Assembly (NCBI RefSeq): GCF_918797505.1
Contig: NC_092796.1
Coordinates: 28,344,098-28,408,097, forward strand
Length of the DNA stretch: 64,000 nt
Direction of reading: 5' to 3'
Source of the DNA: Bemisia tabaci
Lineage: Eukaryota > Arthropoda > Insecta > Hemiptera > Aleyrodidae
This document shows positions 1-12,998 of this stretch, one piece after another. The translations under genes were made by a program, and so were the position numbers. The notes beneath the pieces are model-generated. The model did not search any database. It was not told where the DNA came from and saw only the letters and a program-made list of their open reading frames with translations. Within the stretch, counting starts at the first letter, position 1. Each line of letters starts with the position of its first letter.

Positions 1-622
1 TCAGAACTTCAAACAGGTTTTTCTCTAAACAACGTTTTTTACCTTTAAGTACACTTTCTTCAGGATCTACTGGATGGATTTACAAAAACTTTGTTTTACT
101 TTATTCCTAACCTTTTTATCTTCTTCTTCTTCGTTGTTATTAGTGGGTTTACTTCAACCTTTTTTTTCTAAGCACAGACAAGTGGGTTTTCCTTATTATT
201 CTTCAAAAAGAAAAGAAAAAAGAAAAAAAGAAAAAAATTGAGGGCCTCATTTACTCATTTTCTTTTAGTTTTAAAAAAATGATGGCACTGGTCGGACATC
301 ATTATCTGTTCTGTCCTCACTTCATATTCTTACTTTTACATAAGTCAGAAATAATGTAACGGTTTAGTCAAGAATTATAAAATAATTCTCGAAAATGTTC
401 TCTAGAGCGGACAAAGAGATGTATCATGTGCCAATCCAATTTTCACCTGTTGTTGTTGTGTTTCTGGTCCCATAGTACTAAGGATTATCATCAGTTGTGA
501 GCACCTAATGCAGTTACCAAAAAGTTGATTTTGGTGTATCGCACTCATTTGTCGCTCAGGTTAATCTGTATCCGTTCATCGAGATTCTCATGAGTCTTTG
601 CTACATCCAAAGTCAGCAGCAC
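1..622. other. AT-rich DNA left of the zinc-finger exon
   Basis: I see no coding exon, RNA gene or complete repeat here. The stretch has T-runs and a short A/G-rich patch near 200-240. It probably belongs to an intron or the 5' flank of the zinc-finger gene, because that gene's only visible exon starts at an acceptor at 1239. This is inference; transcript data would settle it. Confidence 0.4.
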
Positions 623-782
623 CAGTGGCGTGGCGTGCTTTGCGCTGTATCAATTGATCTGCCATTCAAACCTATGAAAAAGATTGGTAAACAGGATGTT
701 CGCAACAAACATGATGATCGATTCTTTACCACAGATTCAAATGGAGGAATATCAATAATCGATCTTTTATGCCTCGCCACTG
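623..782. mobile_element. Family A MITE (hAT-like)
   Basis: The 160-bp element begins CAGTGGCGTGGCGTG and ends GCCTCGCCACTG, so its ends are inverted repeats. The interior carries ATCGAT-type motifs and the GATGTTCGCAACAAAC remnant of a palindromic core seen better in other copies. The 8 bases before it (AGCAGCAC) and after it (AGTAGCAC) match at 7 of 8. That is the duplication length of hAT transposons. A 65-codon open frame over it (590-787) is a by-product. It has no coding capacity for a transposase. Confidence 0.75.
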
Positions 783-1239
783 AGTAGCACCCTGTAGCAT
801 CTTTGCTGAAAAGTGTTGAAAACTAAAAATGATAAACATTATTGCTTAATATCTGTCAGCGAAGGCAATGAGTGCTATATCTTATATTCACTGCAATGCA
901 GCATCAGAACGTCCCTCGCATATTTAGTCACTGAAAGTTTGTATAACATTTTGCCAACACATCTCAGTTTTCAAGTCCAAAATCTTTCAACCAAAATAAA
1001 AGAATCTAAAGTTGAGCTTTAGTAGTTTCCACCAGATTTTTTCCATGAAGAGCCATCTCTCATACTCATCAACTGATAGTAATTGCCAATGGCATGGCAG
1101 CCAATTCATGTAGCTGTTGCTTAGAAAAAGTAACGGCTAAATAGGACTGAGTTCATGTTGTCTGTTAGATTGAAAGTTAATTACTCTCAATAGATGGCTT
1201 CATACCATTTGTCTAAAGTTAATTTGCTTTGCATTTCAG
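783..1239 (+). other. Probable intron end before the zinc-finger exon
   Basis: No exon is recognised between the family A element and the zinc-finger exon. The stretch ends in a pyrimidine-rich acceptor, TTTGCTTTGCATTTCAG, with AG at 1238-1239. The first base after it completes a split codon, and the reading frame then opens directly on a zinc-finger cysteine. Confidence 0.5.
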
Positions 1240-2251
1240 ATGCTGTTTCTGCAAACAGCGATTTGCTCGAGGTAGTCAAGTCATCCAGCATATGCGTAAA
1301 CATTCCCAAGCAAGACCGTACGAGTGCGATGATTGTGGAGCCAAATTTGCTGCCCGTATTACATTGGCACTGCATTGTAAAAGGCACTTGGGTGTATTGG
1401 ATTATGTCTGCAACATATGTGGGAAAGCCTTTTTACGCGCCGATGGTCTCCAAAAACACATCACCAGCCTTCACTACAATGTAAAGGCTTTCAAGTGCAA
1501 GATCTGCAATCAGCAATTCAAAGGTCACATTCTGCAGCATCTGCAAACTCATCGAAAGGAGAAACCCTTCAAGTGTCAGCATTGTCCAGCCACATTCATT
1601 CAGAAATCTCAACTGAAGGTCCACGAACGTAAACACACCGGTGAAAAACCCTACGAATGCCAGTTCTGTCATAAGACATTTGGTCACTCAACAGTTCTTA
1701 ATATGCATGTCAGGAAACACACCGGTGAGCGCCCTTTCAAATGTTTGATTTGTGAAAATGTGGCATTTTTCCAACTGCCTCATCTTAAAAAGCATATGAA
1801 AAGTATCCACAAAACAGATTGTCCGTACTATTGTGTCACATGCAAGACATTTTTTAAAGCTAAAAGTCAGCTCATCAAACACGAATCTGACTGTTGCCCT
1901 GAGTCAGCATCTGAGCGAAAATTTTACACCGCTCCTCTCTTGCAGCCGACGACCAACAGCATGCCCATCACAAGGATGCGCCTGTTGTTGGCAGTATTAT
2001 TGAAAAGGATTTCCACACCTGAGCGGTTGTCTGCCCTTGGCTTTGGGAAACGTTTGATTGACGAAGTGTTGTGTGAATCAATTAAAAATTCTGGTAGGAA
2101 ACCCATCGTAGATGATAGTTTGAATGAGATGGAAATTTTGAAGAAGAACATAGAAATCTTGCTTGATTGGACCATCCCAAGATCGTACATGCAGAAGTTT
2201 AAAACTGAGAAACGGTCAATGGAAGAGCTCCTTGAAGAGTTAACTTCGTGA
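1240..2251 (+). CDS. C2H2 zinc-finger protein, terminal coding exon (5' partial)
   Basis: This exon encodes about 337 residues of a probable nuclear DNA-binding protein. Eight fingers follow one another. Fingers 1, 2, 3, 5 and 6 fit C-x2-C-x12-H-x3/4-H. Finger 4 has only 10 residues between the second Cys and first His, finger 7 has 13, and finger 8 ends His/Cys instead of His/His. TGEKPY and TGERPF linkers join fingers 5 to 6 and 6 to 7. After the fingers comes a tail of about 110 residues with an LLLAVLLKR helix, an LGFGKRLIDEVL block and an acidic end, MEELLEELTS. The tail has the look of a conserved module, but I cannot name it. The open frame extends to 1229, but 1229-1239 is an intron acceptor (CATTTCAG), so no start codon lies here and the N-terminus is encoded further left. 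The stop TGA is at 2249-2251. The DNA targets are unknown. Confidence 0.88.
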
Positions 2252-4963
2252 CATGCGTGTCCCCAAGTATCATTTATGCTCTTCTTTTGTGCCTTTTTCA
2301 GCGCCACTCTCCACATTTTCTCTCTGTCTATCTCTGCATTTTTTCATACTTCTTTGACGCGACGCATGTTGATGCTTCGCCAAGGAGCTCTTCCCTTTAC
2401 CCGAGCTCTTACATGATAGATTTTCTAAGACTGCTGATGACTGACTAGATAATTGAGGAAAGGAGTAATTTGGTTTTCCACAAAAAGTCTTGAATCTTGA
2501 AAGATTCCATATTTAAAATTTTAGGTACGTTGCAACAACTTTGTTCCAAGATATTAATTAAATAAGTCCCGGAAACTCTCTTATGAAGTTTCTGTGACAT
2601 ATGTATACTTGAGCCCTAAAGGCTATAGTGTAAAATGATGTATGCACCCCAATAACTGTAAACTCGAAGAAAAATACAGAGCTCAAATCGGCACTACTCC
2701 AAGGCTTATTACGATTGGACAAAAACATGAACTTAGAGAACTACATAGTTCTTCCGAATCAATCAGTCAAGTACCCAAATGAAGAAATTGTGAACCAAAT
2801 AGTGCAAGTAAGCAGGTTAAGAATTTGTGTATCTTCTTACCTACTCCTATCTTGGTCTAAAAATTCATTTTTTTTTTTCGTACCTATCAGAAATTTCTAC
2901 ACTGAAGCTATTGATACGCTGTTTAATGTCGGTAACTTTTTATTAACTATATCTGACTGAACTTCATTTTACCGTCATTAAATTAGTCCAAGTGCAGTCA
3001 GTAAAATTGAGCCAAAGATTGTTGTAATGTAAACAATTTCTATTTTGATGTTTAATGTTTATTCTGCTCGTTATCAGTCATCAAATAGTTGTTTTCCGTT
3101 TTGACAATATTGTATAGCTGTACAACTTTTTTCTTTCTCTTTTATTTTTCAAAATTATTTTATCGTTCTTGTTAGTGCTTTTTACTTACAATTGGTAGCA
3201 GTAATGCTTCTCTATGCTATGATTTTTTCGTTTCATTTTGAATCAACGACTTGTTGAAAGAAAACAAGTTCTTTGAGAAAATTGACTCTTCACAAATAGA
3301 TTACGACCCTAGTTTTCTAGTAGAGAATTCTGCTCTAAGACTTCAACATTGAGATGCTATTCCTCTGTGGGGCTAATGCATGGTTTTTTAATATTCCCGC
3401 ATAAGTGCGAGATTAATAAATCACCGATTTTCCAGGAGGCTCTCTGATTTGACCATTAAAAATGGCAAGCTTCGGTCAAATGTGTCTTCAGTTCAAAATG
3501 AATCAGTAAAAAAGTATGGTTTCCAAATTTCTGATCTTTTTCTGCAGTGCTACATGATGTAATCATTAGACTTGTATATTTTAGATTTTCTATTTTCTAT
3601 TTTATTGTTTGGTGATTTTTTTTTCTTTTTTTCTTATTTACTTTTTTCTTCTTTTAATCTTTTAATGTCATTGTATGCAAATCAGGTTTTTTTTTCAAAG
3701 ATCAAAAAAAATTCTGTATTCAGAAGGATTTTCAGATAGTTTTTGGTTTCATCTGCATGCACAACTTAATGAGAAAAGACGAAAGTCACTTAAATTGTTA
3801 TTATGCAATTCTAGAGTTTCTTCTCTCGTGTTATCAACTGTTTAAAAACATTGATGTGAATCTAGAAAAGTGCGCCCCTGATATCTCTTTCCCCAAATCT
3901 TAACCTGTGCAGATTGCTCAGTTGAAAAGGAATAGAAAATTTTTTATTCTTCACTTACTATAAAACTATTTGGAAGTCTTTCAAATCCAAAGAAGCTATC
4001 CTGGGTGTAATATTTAATGTTTTAAATGCCAGAAGCTGCTGGTAGGGCACCTTGATGCATCTCTTCAAAAACTTGCACTTAAGATTGCCCAAAAACTAGT
4101 CAAATTTTTAACCCCTACTGGCTAAATCACCAGTAGGAATGAAATCCGAAGACACTTGGTCTCATCTGAACTTCGAAATCGGAAGTTAAATAATACTAAA
4201 TAAATTTTGTACGAGTGAGAAGACTCTTGTATATGAAGGTTCATACCATTGTTTGATTTTTCAGATTTTCTACTAATTACTTATTGGTGCCCTCTGGATA
4301 ACTTTAAGCACTGTATTAGATAAGTTTTCCTTTCAATGTCTTTATTGTCTTGAAACAATTTCAACGTTGAAACTGTTGAAATGCGTTTCTTGGTTCGCAG
4401 CACTGCAGACTTCTGGCCCTACTTAATTTTCTAAGTAGAAAACCACTCAACATCATTTCTTGAAATCTTTGGGGATTTTTTTTCTGTGTGTAAGAAAATT
4501 TTAAGCCATGATGTTGATTCATTCTCCTTATAAAAAATTAAGGAGGAGCGGAGATTTTGAAACACTGCAACCGAGATACGCATTTTTGTAGTTTCACATT
4601 CTATTGGAGTTATTTGGTGGCAGTTTTGTTTTGTTTGTTTTCCCTAAAGGAGCGGTTAATTTACTCACACCCAATCAGAATACACTTAAACTCTTCATCC
4701 AGCTATATTTGTCAGGTTTGTGTGTGCTGAAAATAATTTTTATAGATTAAATTTCTCATTTTCCTCAAAATTTGTATCAGTAGAGTTTAATAAACTTCCT
4801 CTGAGTGGGCTTGTTTAAGCGGAATCAGAGTAACTTTATCAAACTTACAATTAGCCTAATTTCCTCTCGTGATTTACTTTTTCACAGAAAAATTAGCAAT
4901 ACTCTGTCTTGAAAGTTTGCATGTATGTTCTGTTAAATTCTAGGGAAACTCACCGAAACGTTT
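2252..4963 (+). other. 3' flank / probable 3' UTR of the zinc-finger gene
   Basis: No coding exon was found. The plus strand is T-rich, with many T-runs. AATAAA signals occur at 3415-3420 and 4789-4794 and could direct polyadenylation of the zinc-finger transcript. None can be chosen from sequence alone. Confidence 0.4.
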
Positions 4964-5165
4964 AAAGGGCTTTTTTTTTTACCCGAACTGCAGTGGATCG
5001 CCACGGAATGCTTCATATTTTTATCCCGTTCCACTGGTGCGTTCCATGTGTTCTAGTGGAACACTTGGACCGCTCTTCCGAGGTGGGTTGGAGGCTGCGG
5101 TTAGGCCGGTTGAACCAGCCCAAACTGCTACTATCGCGTTCCACGGATTAAAAAAAAAAGCCCTT
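4964..5165. mobile_element. Short inverted-repeat element, unassigned family
   Basis: AAGGGCTTTTTTTTTT at the left is mirrored by AAAAAAAAAAGCCCTT at the right, enclosing about 170 bases with a higher GC content than the surroundings. The interior has short inverted words built on GTTCCACT and AGTGGAAC. It is a single copy in this window. The flanks show no clear target duplication, so the MITE call is tentative. Confidence 0.4.
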
Positions 5166-8100
5166 AACACGAAACGTAATTTAGTTTTCTGCCAATAAAA
5201 TAAAAGATAAGAGGAAATCAGGCAATGTGAATTCCAGTTAGACTGTTCCCTGGCAAATCCATCCATTTGATATAAAGAGGACAAGTGAAATGCATTCCTT
5301 AGCAAATCTCCCATGCTATATTCTAGTCTCCAAAGAAATTCTGGCTGGGTGTGAGTAGTTTTATTCGCATGTCTCCTCTGTTTTCTTCTCCTTTAAAATT
5401 AATCAATTTAGTTTCTTTGATTGTCATGAATTCATGTGTATGTACCAATCTGTATCGTCTGAATTGTTCTCAGATCAGTTACATATCGGAGGTTTACCAT
5501 TCAACTCTTTGTTCTAGATCTCGTTACTAACATTAACTTTGTAATTAACGTTTGTGCCATCAAAGTTTCCTAGTAATTTCTCTGACTAATAATGTTACCT
5601 CATTGCCTTTTCAAGGTGGTAATGATGACTGATGAAGCAAAATAATTACCAAGTGAGTTTAACTGTCTCTTGAGGATTGAATAATCCGAAGTTTAAAACT
5701 GAATCCCTCATTCTCAACGAAAACAACGTAGTTGGCAGTGCCAACATGACAAAAATTTCAAGCCTGCAAAAGGGGTCACTTTTTCCGTCTGCAGCGGTCC
5801 AAATCTTGTCACTCGTGTACTTTTTTAGCCATGGCAGTGACATGAACTCAAAGCCAACTCAATGGCTCGGCCGCTCAACATTATTTTGAAACTCCTCACC
5901 GCCCCTTATAAAACACCCTTCAGGCAACTTCCTGTCCCCATTCTCATTTTGCCGAAAATAATGGAGAAGCCTGAAAATAGCTTGAAATGTTTTTTGTTTT
6001 GTTTAAGTGAGTGGCTTTCATCAGGCAGGACTTGACACCCCCCCCCCCTCCCCCAGCTAGCTTGCGGAATACTTGGACATCATCTAATGTAAAAAAGTGA
6101 CGCCTTTTGTTATGTTTTGACCTGATCCTCTTTTATGACCTTGCACCATTGTTGCTTTATAGAGTTTTTCCAACTAGAATTTCCAAAAAAATGTAAGGAA
6201 TTTTTCCAGGCTCAAATCCTTTGTGATCTCATTATTCAATATATCTTGAATCTTTAGTTGATTTCCTCTGCCAATTTTACCACTGGTCAGAAAAAATGGT
6301 TCTTTTTCCAGCTCAAAACGCGCAAGTTAAAACATGTCGGTACTTTTGAAAAATGTAGGATTCCAGATGATAATTAATCTAGATATGTGTCAGCAAGTAA
6401 ATATTTTAGTCCTAATATGTCAATCAAATCTACTCCTGCATCAGAGAGTTTTTCACCTCTTACCGTTTCAGTCAAAGGGGAATCCAGCAAGTTGACGACA
6501 CTGGCTTTTTTCCATTTAAACCTGTGTTGAATACTCGATTCTAGTTGAAACGCCTGTCTCCTCCGATAATCGATAGATTTCAATAGGTTTAAATAGAGAG
6601 ATGGTTTCAGTCACTGTCAGCTTACTCGAATATTTCACCAAATAAGACGGGCTTACTCCTAAGCATTTTGGACTTAGTCAATTAAAAGACCCTCTTTTTT
6701 CCATTGCCAGTTCTTATTTACAGATAGTAAATTTCTGGCCATTCTTTTCAAATTCAAATCCGCTAAAAAGAGCTTATAAAGCCTATCCCACTTCGAGTTG
6801 AAGTGGCACCTCTGAAAATAATATTCGTTTTGACAGTCACTAATCACACTTGTGTGTCAACTCACCCACCTGTGGAACTGTTTGTTTGACTAATGATTAT
6901 TGCCTAATTCTCTGAGTGAATTTGGATGGGTTCAAAATTTACAAACGGTTTATCTTCCGTAGTAAGCTTGGATTTGACCCTCGTTTTGTTACCAAAAAAA
7001 AAAAAGAATTTTGCTTCCGCTTAACCAGTCAGACTTATTTCCTCCTTTAAATTATAAAAAGTATGTAAAGTCGCTAAAATATTTCTAGTCTTGACTAATA
7101 GTTTTGTTTGTTTCTGACCAAAAAAATTATTAATATCACCACTTAAAGTTGACTAGGATGAAACTGCCATCGAATGTTATTTTAATTTTCATTATTTCTA
7201 ATAATTTTTGTTTACTTGGTTTGATGTTACTTGTAAATTAGTCTATTGAATTAGGGTTCACTTTGTTTGGGTTCATTTTATTTTGGTTTTTCAAACTATT
7301 GTCATGTTAGTTTTTTCTAGTTTTTTGTTTCTAGTGTAACCAAATTTAAGTGTAGTAAGGCAAAGTATCAAAGATTTTATAACCCGAGACAAGAACAGTT
7401 TCTATTTTATTTTATTCTCTCTGACTCTTGCCAATATATTGAAGTTAAGAAATCGTCATAGTCTGATTGAAAGATATGTCGGAAGAGCTGATCTCAGCAA
7501 TTTGAAAATCCAGATGCAAAAACCGTTCATTATCATCATAATCATGCACCTATCCATAGATTTATGCACCTATGAAATCTGGCAACACTGTAATAGTTTG
7601 CTGAATATTAGCTGGATATTTCAGAGAGTTGAAAGTTGAAATGTGTATTGTTGCCGCAAGTTTAGGATCTGCCTCGATTGTCTAGTAGGCACTGATTGCT
7701 TTTTTCAATCAACTGTAGAAACAGAAGTTTCATACATATGAAAATCAGTCTGCTATCTAGGAAGAATAAATTTAGAAGTGTTCTCCATTTTGTTTGTCAT
7801 AGAGGAAAATTTAGATAATGCAAGTTTTATAAAAAGGAAAGGGAAAAAATTAATGTGAAAGAGTAGGCAGGTCAATAAAGTTCCTTTAAATTAAAGTCTG
7901 ATATTTATTTTAAGGAAATTTAACAAATCCCTGTGCACTTTCATTGTGTAATTAATTAGTATCAAGCACTTATTTATTAGAACAGTCTTGTAGAGGCAAA
8001 AAGTAAAAAAAATAATGTAGCAAAAGTTACATTGAATTGTTTGCAAAATATCCCTTCCTTTTTCTCCTCTAAGTTTATAATGATACCCGTTCATTACAGA

Positions 8101-8650
8101 GTGAAATGGAGGCAAATTCTGGTTACCATTGCCAGTTTATTACGTTTCTACAAACCTTTGCTTCGCCCATCAAGAATATGTTGTGCTTTGCTAAAAGCAG
8201 ATTTCTTATCAAGCACTATCGATAATATGCTTTATAAGTCATTAATTTTATTCTCTTTATGTCTAAACTTATCTTTTAAAAATATGATGTATATTGAACA
8301 CAAGAATATCTCACCGTGTTTTTACAGCTTGAGTAAATAGACTAATTACCACGCTCCCAGTCATTTGTTCTGTAACTAGTTAGGAATCTACTTTACATAT
8401 TCATTCATAATTCTTTGTAGTTACTTTTCCTCTCGATTTTAATGTCTGCAATTTCGTTCGTTACTTCTTAAATGCTATATCCTATGTTTGTGTGATCGAT
8501 TCATGTATGTGTGTGTGTACTGGCTCTTTAGAATATACTTCGTGTTTGATTCATAACCAGAAGTGTCCATTAATTTTTCTAATCCCTCTTCATTCTAGTT
8601 TCCTTCAAGTAATTTGACAGGGCAACGGAAATGAGACTTAGAACTGATAT
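5166..8650 (+). other. T-rich 3' flank of the zinc-finger gene, no gene seen
   Basis: I see no exon or recognised repeat. A C-run lies near 6037-6054. AATAAA motifs occur at 7764-7769 and 7874-7879. The plus strand stays T-rich until about 8640, consistent with being the sense strand of a long 3' region, or with a transcription-linked strand bias. Open frames here are under 105 codons and carry no recognisable domain. Confidence 0.4.
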
Positions 8651-11600
8651 TCAATCTTTTAGAAAAATTTAATTCATCAAGTACAATACAACTTTAAATG
8701 GAAATATACAATGCAAAATACATGAGCACATACAGTGTATGAAAGTATCTACTTTTATTAATAAAAATGTATGACAGTTTAAAATAAATTAATTAAATTA
8801 AGAGCCATAATACAAGCTGATGAGGATTGCAGCTGAAATGGAAAACAAGGGAGGAAAACCACAAAAAAGGTAAGGCAACAGTTCACTGAGTAGCTAATTT
8901 TTTCCTTTTCAAAGAAAATCATGAATTAAAAAGGGGAGTCGGTAGTTAAGTTTAAAATAATGATAAAAATTTGAAAAAAATAAAATAAGATAACAAAAAT
9001 AAAGAAAATAGATAAAGCAGAACCAGCAATTTTTTTTCCTTTTCAAAATTAACTTTACTAGCTCCTGTTTAAAGGAAATCGATTTTGGTTTTGTTCAATA
9101 ATAAATGCCAAAAAATAAAACAAAACGTAAGTACAATGAGTATGAGAAGGAACGTAAACAATAAATGGAATGAATACAGTTCATTGAAAAAAAAAAGGAT
9201 AAGAGAAACAATAAATAAATTTGTGTGGAGTAAAATAAACGTTTCGAAGGACTCGAGTGATTTTGGGGAGGGGGGGGGGGGGGGAAAAGAATTTAAAAGA
9301 AACAAGCTCCATTTTCAGGCAAATTAGATCTTACCATAGCTCTCGGCTTGGTTCCTGAGAAACCCGGATCCGTAAATATAATAAATGCTGATCCTTCATC
9401 TTGTGAACAAGCAATTCTAATCCAAAAAGTAGAGACTTCTGATAATTATTGAAACTTAGGATGCATCTTCTACTTGACATAACTTTCCCTGCTACTCATA
9501 TGACAGCAGCTGTCATCTTGAACTGAAGGTTCTAGGACTTTCATGGGTGGAACTCCTTGATGAGATATCATAATTAATTTACCTTTGCCCAGGTGATGTT
9601 TTTTTTTCTTGAGCAAAAGCTAGGCGCAATATCGGTACCAATGGATACTTTTGAGAAATGTGTTTTTTAAATGTACGACAGGAGGGCGAATTTAGCTTTA
9701 GTTAAAGGCAAAACCTTCCGTTTCATATTTTTATTGAGTAGGCCCAAAAGTTTTTAATAAAACAAGATGATTACAATACATAATAATAAGAGCACAGACA
9801 TTCAGGAATCGAGAATGGTCAATCTTATTCGCCTTACAGTGAAGTACATACAAGGTGATCCAAAAGTCCTGCAATATCAGCACCATGCATCACTACTGTA
9901 ATTTTTGAACAAATTGACATTAAGACTTGAAATTTTGTGAGTGCTCTTACGTCAAAGACAACCCTTTGGGGGAACTCCTAAAATTTTAAAGGGATAAAAT
10001 AAGGGTTTTTAAGGGTGATGCGGGACTTTTGGATCATCCTGTATTAGCTGTCAGACTAGTGATTATGATCTCTGTTAATGATAATTTTGGACAGAGGGAC
10101 AAAGATTTATTTCATACTATTCTGAGGGAAACTTATCAAAGCAAACACACACAAATATTAAGGAGATATCTACTTGTGAAAACTATCAATAAATATTGCA
10201 TGAATCTATGCCATTAATACAAAAAAAAAAAATAATTAGAAAAATCTCAATGAGCCAAAGACACTTGGGTGTTATCATAGTTGTTGTAAGCTTATTTCAA
10301 ATTTCACAAATATGAATAGAAAAAAAATTGTTTCTCTCAAATTGCAGGAAGGAAGAGTTAAGAATTTAAAAATTCGAGCAATTCAATGATGCTTGAAAAT
10401 AAAAATTAAAGGAAGCTAGTCAAAGCATATAAAAAGCTCCTAAAAAATAATGCACACGCGATTGAGCAATTTCTAAAAAATTTTCCGAGATTGAGATCAT
10501 ACATTTTTATTGAGGAAAAACATTTTCGAAAATGCAGCTGACTTTCAAAGCATCACAACAATCACATTGACTTGAGGCAATCACTCTTTCTACAGTTTTT
10601 ATATTAAAAATAAAAAAAAAAAAAATTATGAGGAGGGCAGAAATTTTTATTTTTTAACAGCAGCTGAAAGTTTAGTCATTATGGGTTTTCAGATTTGAAT
10701 TTCATTCAATTACAAACATAATTATTACCTCAACATGATTTTCTTTCATTTGATCATTGCTGAAAAAAAGCAGTTCAACAAATGAGATAACCTCGGAAAA
10801 GAATTATTCAAATAATTTAAATTTTGAAAATACAGATCGATTTTTTAAAGCAAAGGAATCCAGCCTTCTTTTTCGATGATTACTTTTTCAGGAATTTACT
10901 GTAAAAAGAGAGGAAGTATAGTGATAGACTAGACACACACCTGCAATTAGATTATTTACTCTTACAGTAATTCCACACAAAGCAACGAGAGAGTGTGTCA
11001 ACATAAGGGCAATAGACCAATAGACACTGTTTAAATCAAGCAAGTAATTACAAAATTTCTGTAAAAATTCTCTCTTCAGCACTTCTGATCAGTTGAAAGT
11101 GCAACTTTCAACTTAAAGATCTTTTTGTGGATAAAAAAAAGAAAGAAAAGTCATCTTAACATTGGCAAAAGCCATATTCCATTCAAGCCATTATTAAATC
11201 TCTAACATTCATAATGCTTTCTGGAAATGAATTTAAGAATGATTGTGGCTAGAAGGTTACGCATACACAAAGTTCTCAGAGGGACGTATTTGCATGACAT
11301 ACACATCACTAATCGGAGTATAAAAATGTATACTTGGGATTGCAGTGTACTAAGTCTCCGCTCATGTTTTATTTTTCTTTAAAGGATAATTAGCCGATTT
11401 TTATTGAAATTTTCATCACTCACTCTAAACATTTTTCTTCGCTGACAGTCCAGTCCAACAGTTCTCTTCAAAATTCCTTAACTTTTCTTTTACTTTTCCC
11501 TAGACAATGAAAATTGAAGTATCCCCATTTCTTGCAACCATTTAATTTCTCCACGCCTGAAGACTAAATGACTAATTTTGGTACTGCTGTTTCTTTTCAT

Positions 11601-12442
11601 GCCAACTTTTTCAATTTCTAAAATGAATTAGAACTTTTTATTTCTGTTTTTTGTTTAACTTCGGTTATCAGTTTTGCAAAAAGATTTGGGGAAAGTTTCC
11701 AGTGCACAAATAAGAGGTGCCTTACACCCTCAAATAAAATGAGGAAGGTAGCAAAGACGGTACGCAGGCACAATGTTATTGAGGGGTCTATTACACATGG
11801 CAGTGAAATTCACTAGATGAAAGATGATCTATGCAATGAATCCTTGCAATGTTGGTTATGCAAATGACAGAGCTGAATTCACTCTTAACAGGATACATTT
11901 AATAGTCATTTGCTGGTTATAATGTTAATTTACCCACTTACTTACAAGGGTGGGAAACATTCGTAAGGGTGTTTTACATTTTATTTTATATCGAATTTGG
12001 GAGAAGGAAAGTACCAGTAATACGAATTTAGAGTTAATTTTGAAAGGTGAAATTGATAAAAACTTCTTCTCTTGATGAAAATGTGTGACCAAATGCAAAA
12101 ATGCGATTTTAAATCTTCCAACAAAATAAATAAAAAATAATATACCTTCAGGAACTCTATTTTGAATTATTTTCTCACTTAGCTGAGTATTCACGTTTTT
12201 TCCCCCCTCCGTTGAGTCTTAGCTCTAGAGTCTTTGTATCAGTGCATACTCGATCGCACTTGAAACTGTTGAATTTTATGCGGTCATTTCAACAATTTTC
12301 AGTATCGAAAATTACAAAAATATACTTTGTACAAAACAATTATTAGTTGATGGCAAGACATTAAAGCATAGATTTTTTAATGAGTACAGTCGAACACAAT
12401 CGGAATGACAATGAAATGGAATGGGTCGAAAATTCGGAATGT
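8651..12442 (-). other. A-rich 3' flank / probable 3' UTR of the minus-strand gene
   Basis: The plus strand becomes A-rich, which makes the minus strand T-rich and mirrors the region to the left. A minus-strand AATAAA lies at 8754-8759, and others occur near 11.64 and 11.98 kb. The stretch holds one recognised element (9851-10041) and a G-run near 9271-9284. No exon was found. Assigning it as a 3' UTR is inference from the composition switch and the stop codon at 12443-12445. Confidence 0.4.
9851..10041. mobile_element. Tc1/mariner-type MITE with TA duplication
   Basis: The 191-bp element starts CAAGGTGATCCAAAAGTC and ends GACTTTTGGATCATCCTG, giving inverted ends of about 23 bp with few mismatches. 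It is flanked by TA on both sides (9849-9850 and 10042-10043), the hallmark of Tc1/mariner insertion. A related end, GCGGGACTTTTAAATCACCC, is seen near 46.1 kb. It encodes nothing. Confidence 0.75.
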
Positions 12443-12672
12443 TTAGAAGAGTAAGTCTGCCGACTGTCCTTCGCTCCAGGTTAGGGTCTCATTGTCCTCC
12501 GCCGGTTTCAAGTAGTCACTTTCGGTTTTGCTTTGGTCAGATTGAGCGGGTGATGATGGTACATTTACAGTCGAGTGGACGGCCGAGGATGCTCTCGTGA
12601 CGCCGAGCTGAAAGTCTTGATTCCCTAACTGTGCTTTACTTGGAGTATAGCTGGATAAACTACTGACATTAC
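12443..12672 (-). CDS. Phostensin/taperin-like protein, terminal coding exon
   Basis: On the minus strand the acceptor CTTTTTCAG is followed by GT, which completes a Gly codon begun in the exon at 16351-16480. The frame then runs 75 residues to TAA at 12443-12445. The peptide is rich in Ser, Thr and Gln. An LSSYTPSKAQLG block lies near its start and a short hydrophobic end, SADLLF, closes it. As I remember phostensin and taperin, they have a comparable SSYTP block and a short hydrophobic C-terminus after the PP1-docking region. The phase match (1+2 bases) with the upstream exon supports the call. Confidence 0.72.
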
Positions 12673-12998
12673 CTGAAAAAGAAAAGGAGACCAGTTAATC
12701 GACATTGCTAAAGTTATATAAGCTTGGCAAAAAACAATAAAATAAAATATCAGGTAGAAGGTGCAGGCAGGTAGAGGATAATACACAAAAAATATTCCGA
12801 GAGGCTGGTCGATATTTTGTGTAATTTCGGACCCATTCATCTCCTTCACACGATGAAAAAAGCATCTGAAATGGGCTAGAATTACCCAATAACTTTTTTT
12901 CCTGTTCCGGAAATGAGAAAATCGCAGAGAAGCGCTGAAGCGTCATATCTCCGAAGCTTTCAATCGCTTTATACAAATTCGAGAGCCTGGTTCCAGAT

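Noticed and set aside
590..787. 65-codon open frame
   Set aside because: It lies almost entirely on a family A MITE that recurs throughout the window.
1229..1239. Start codon for the zinc-finger protein at 1229
   Set aside because: The triplet there is TTG, inside a pyrimidine-rich CATTTCAG splice acceptor. The first finger begins right after it, so the N-terminus is on an earlier exon.
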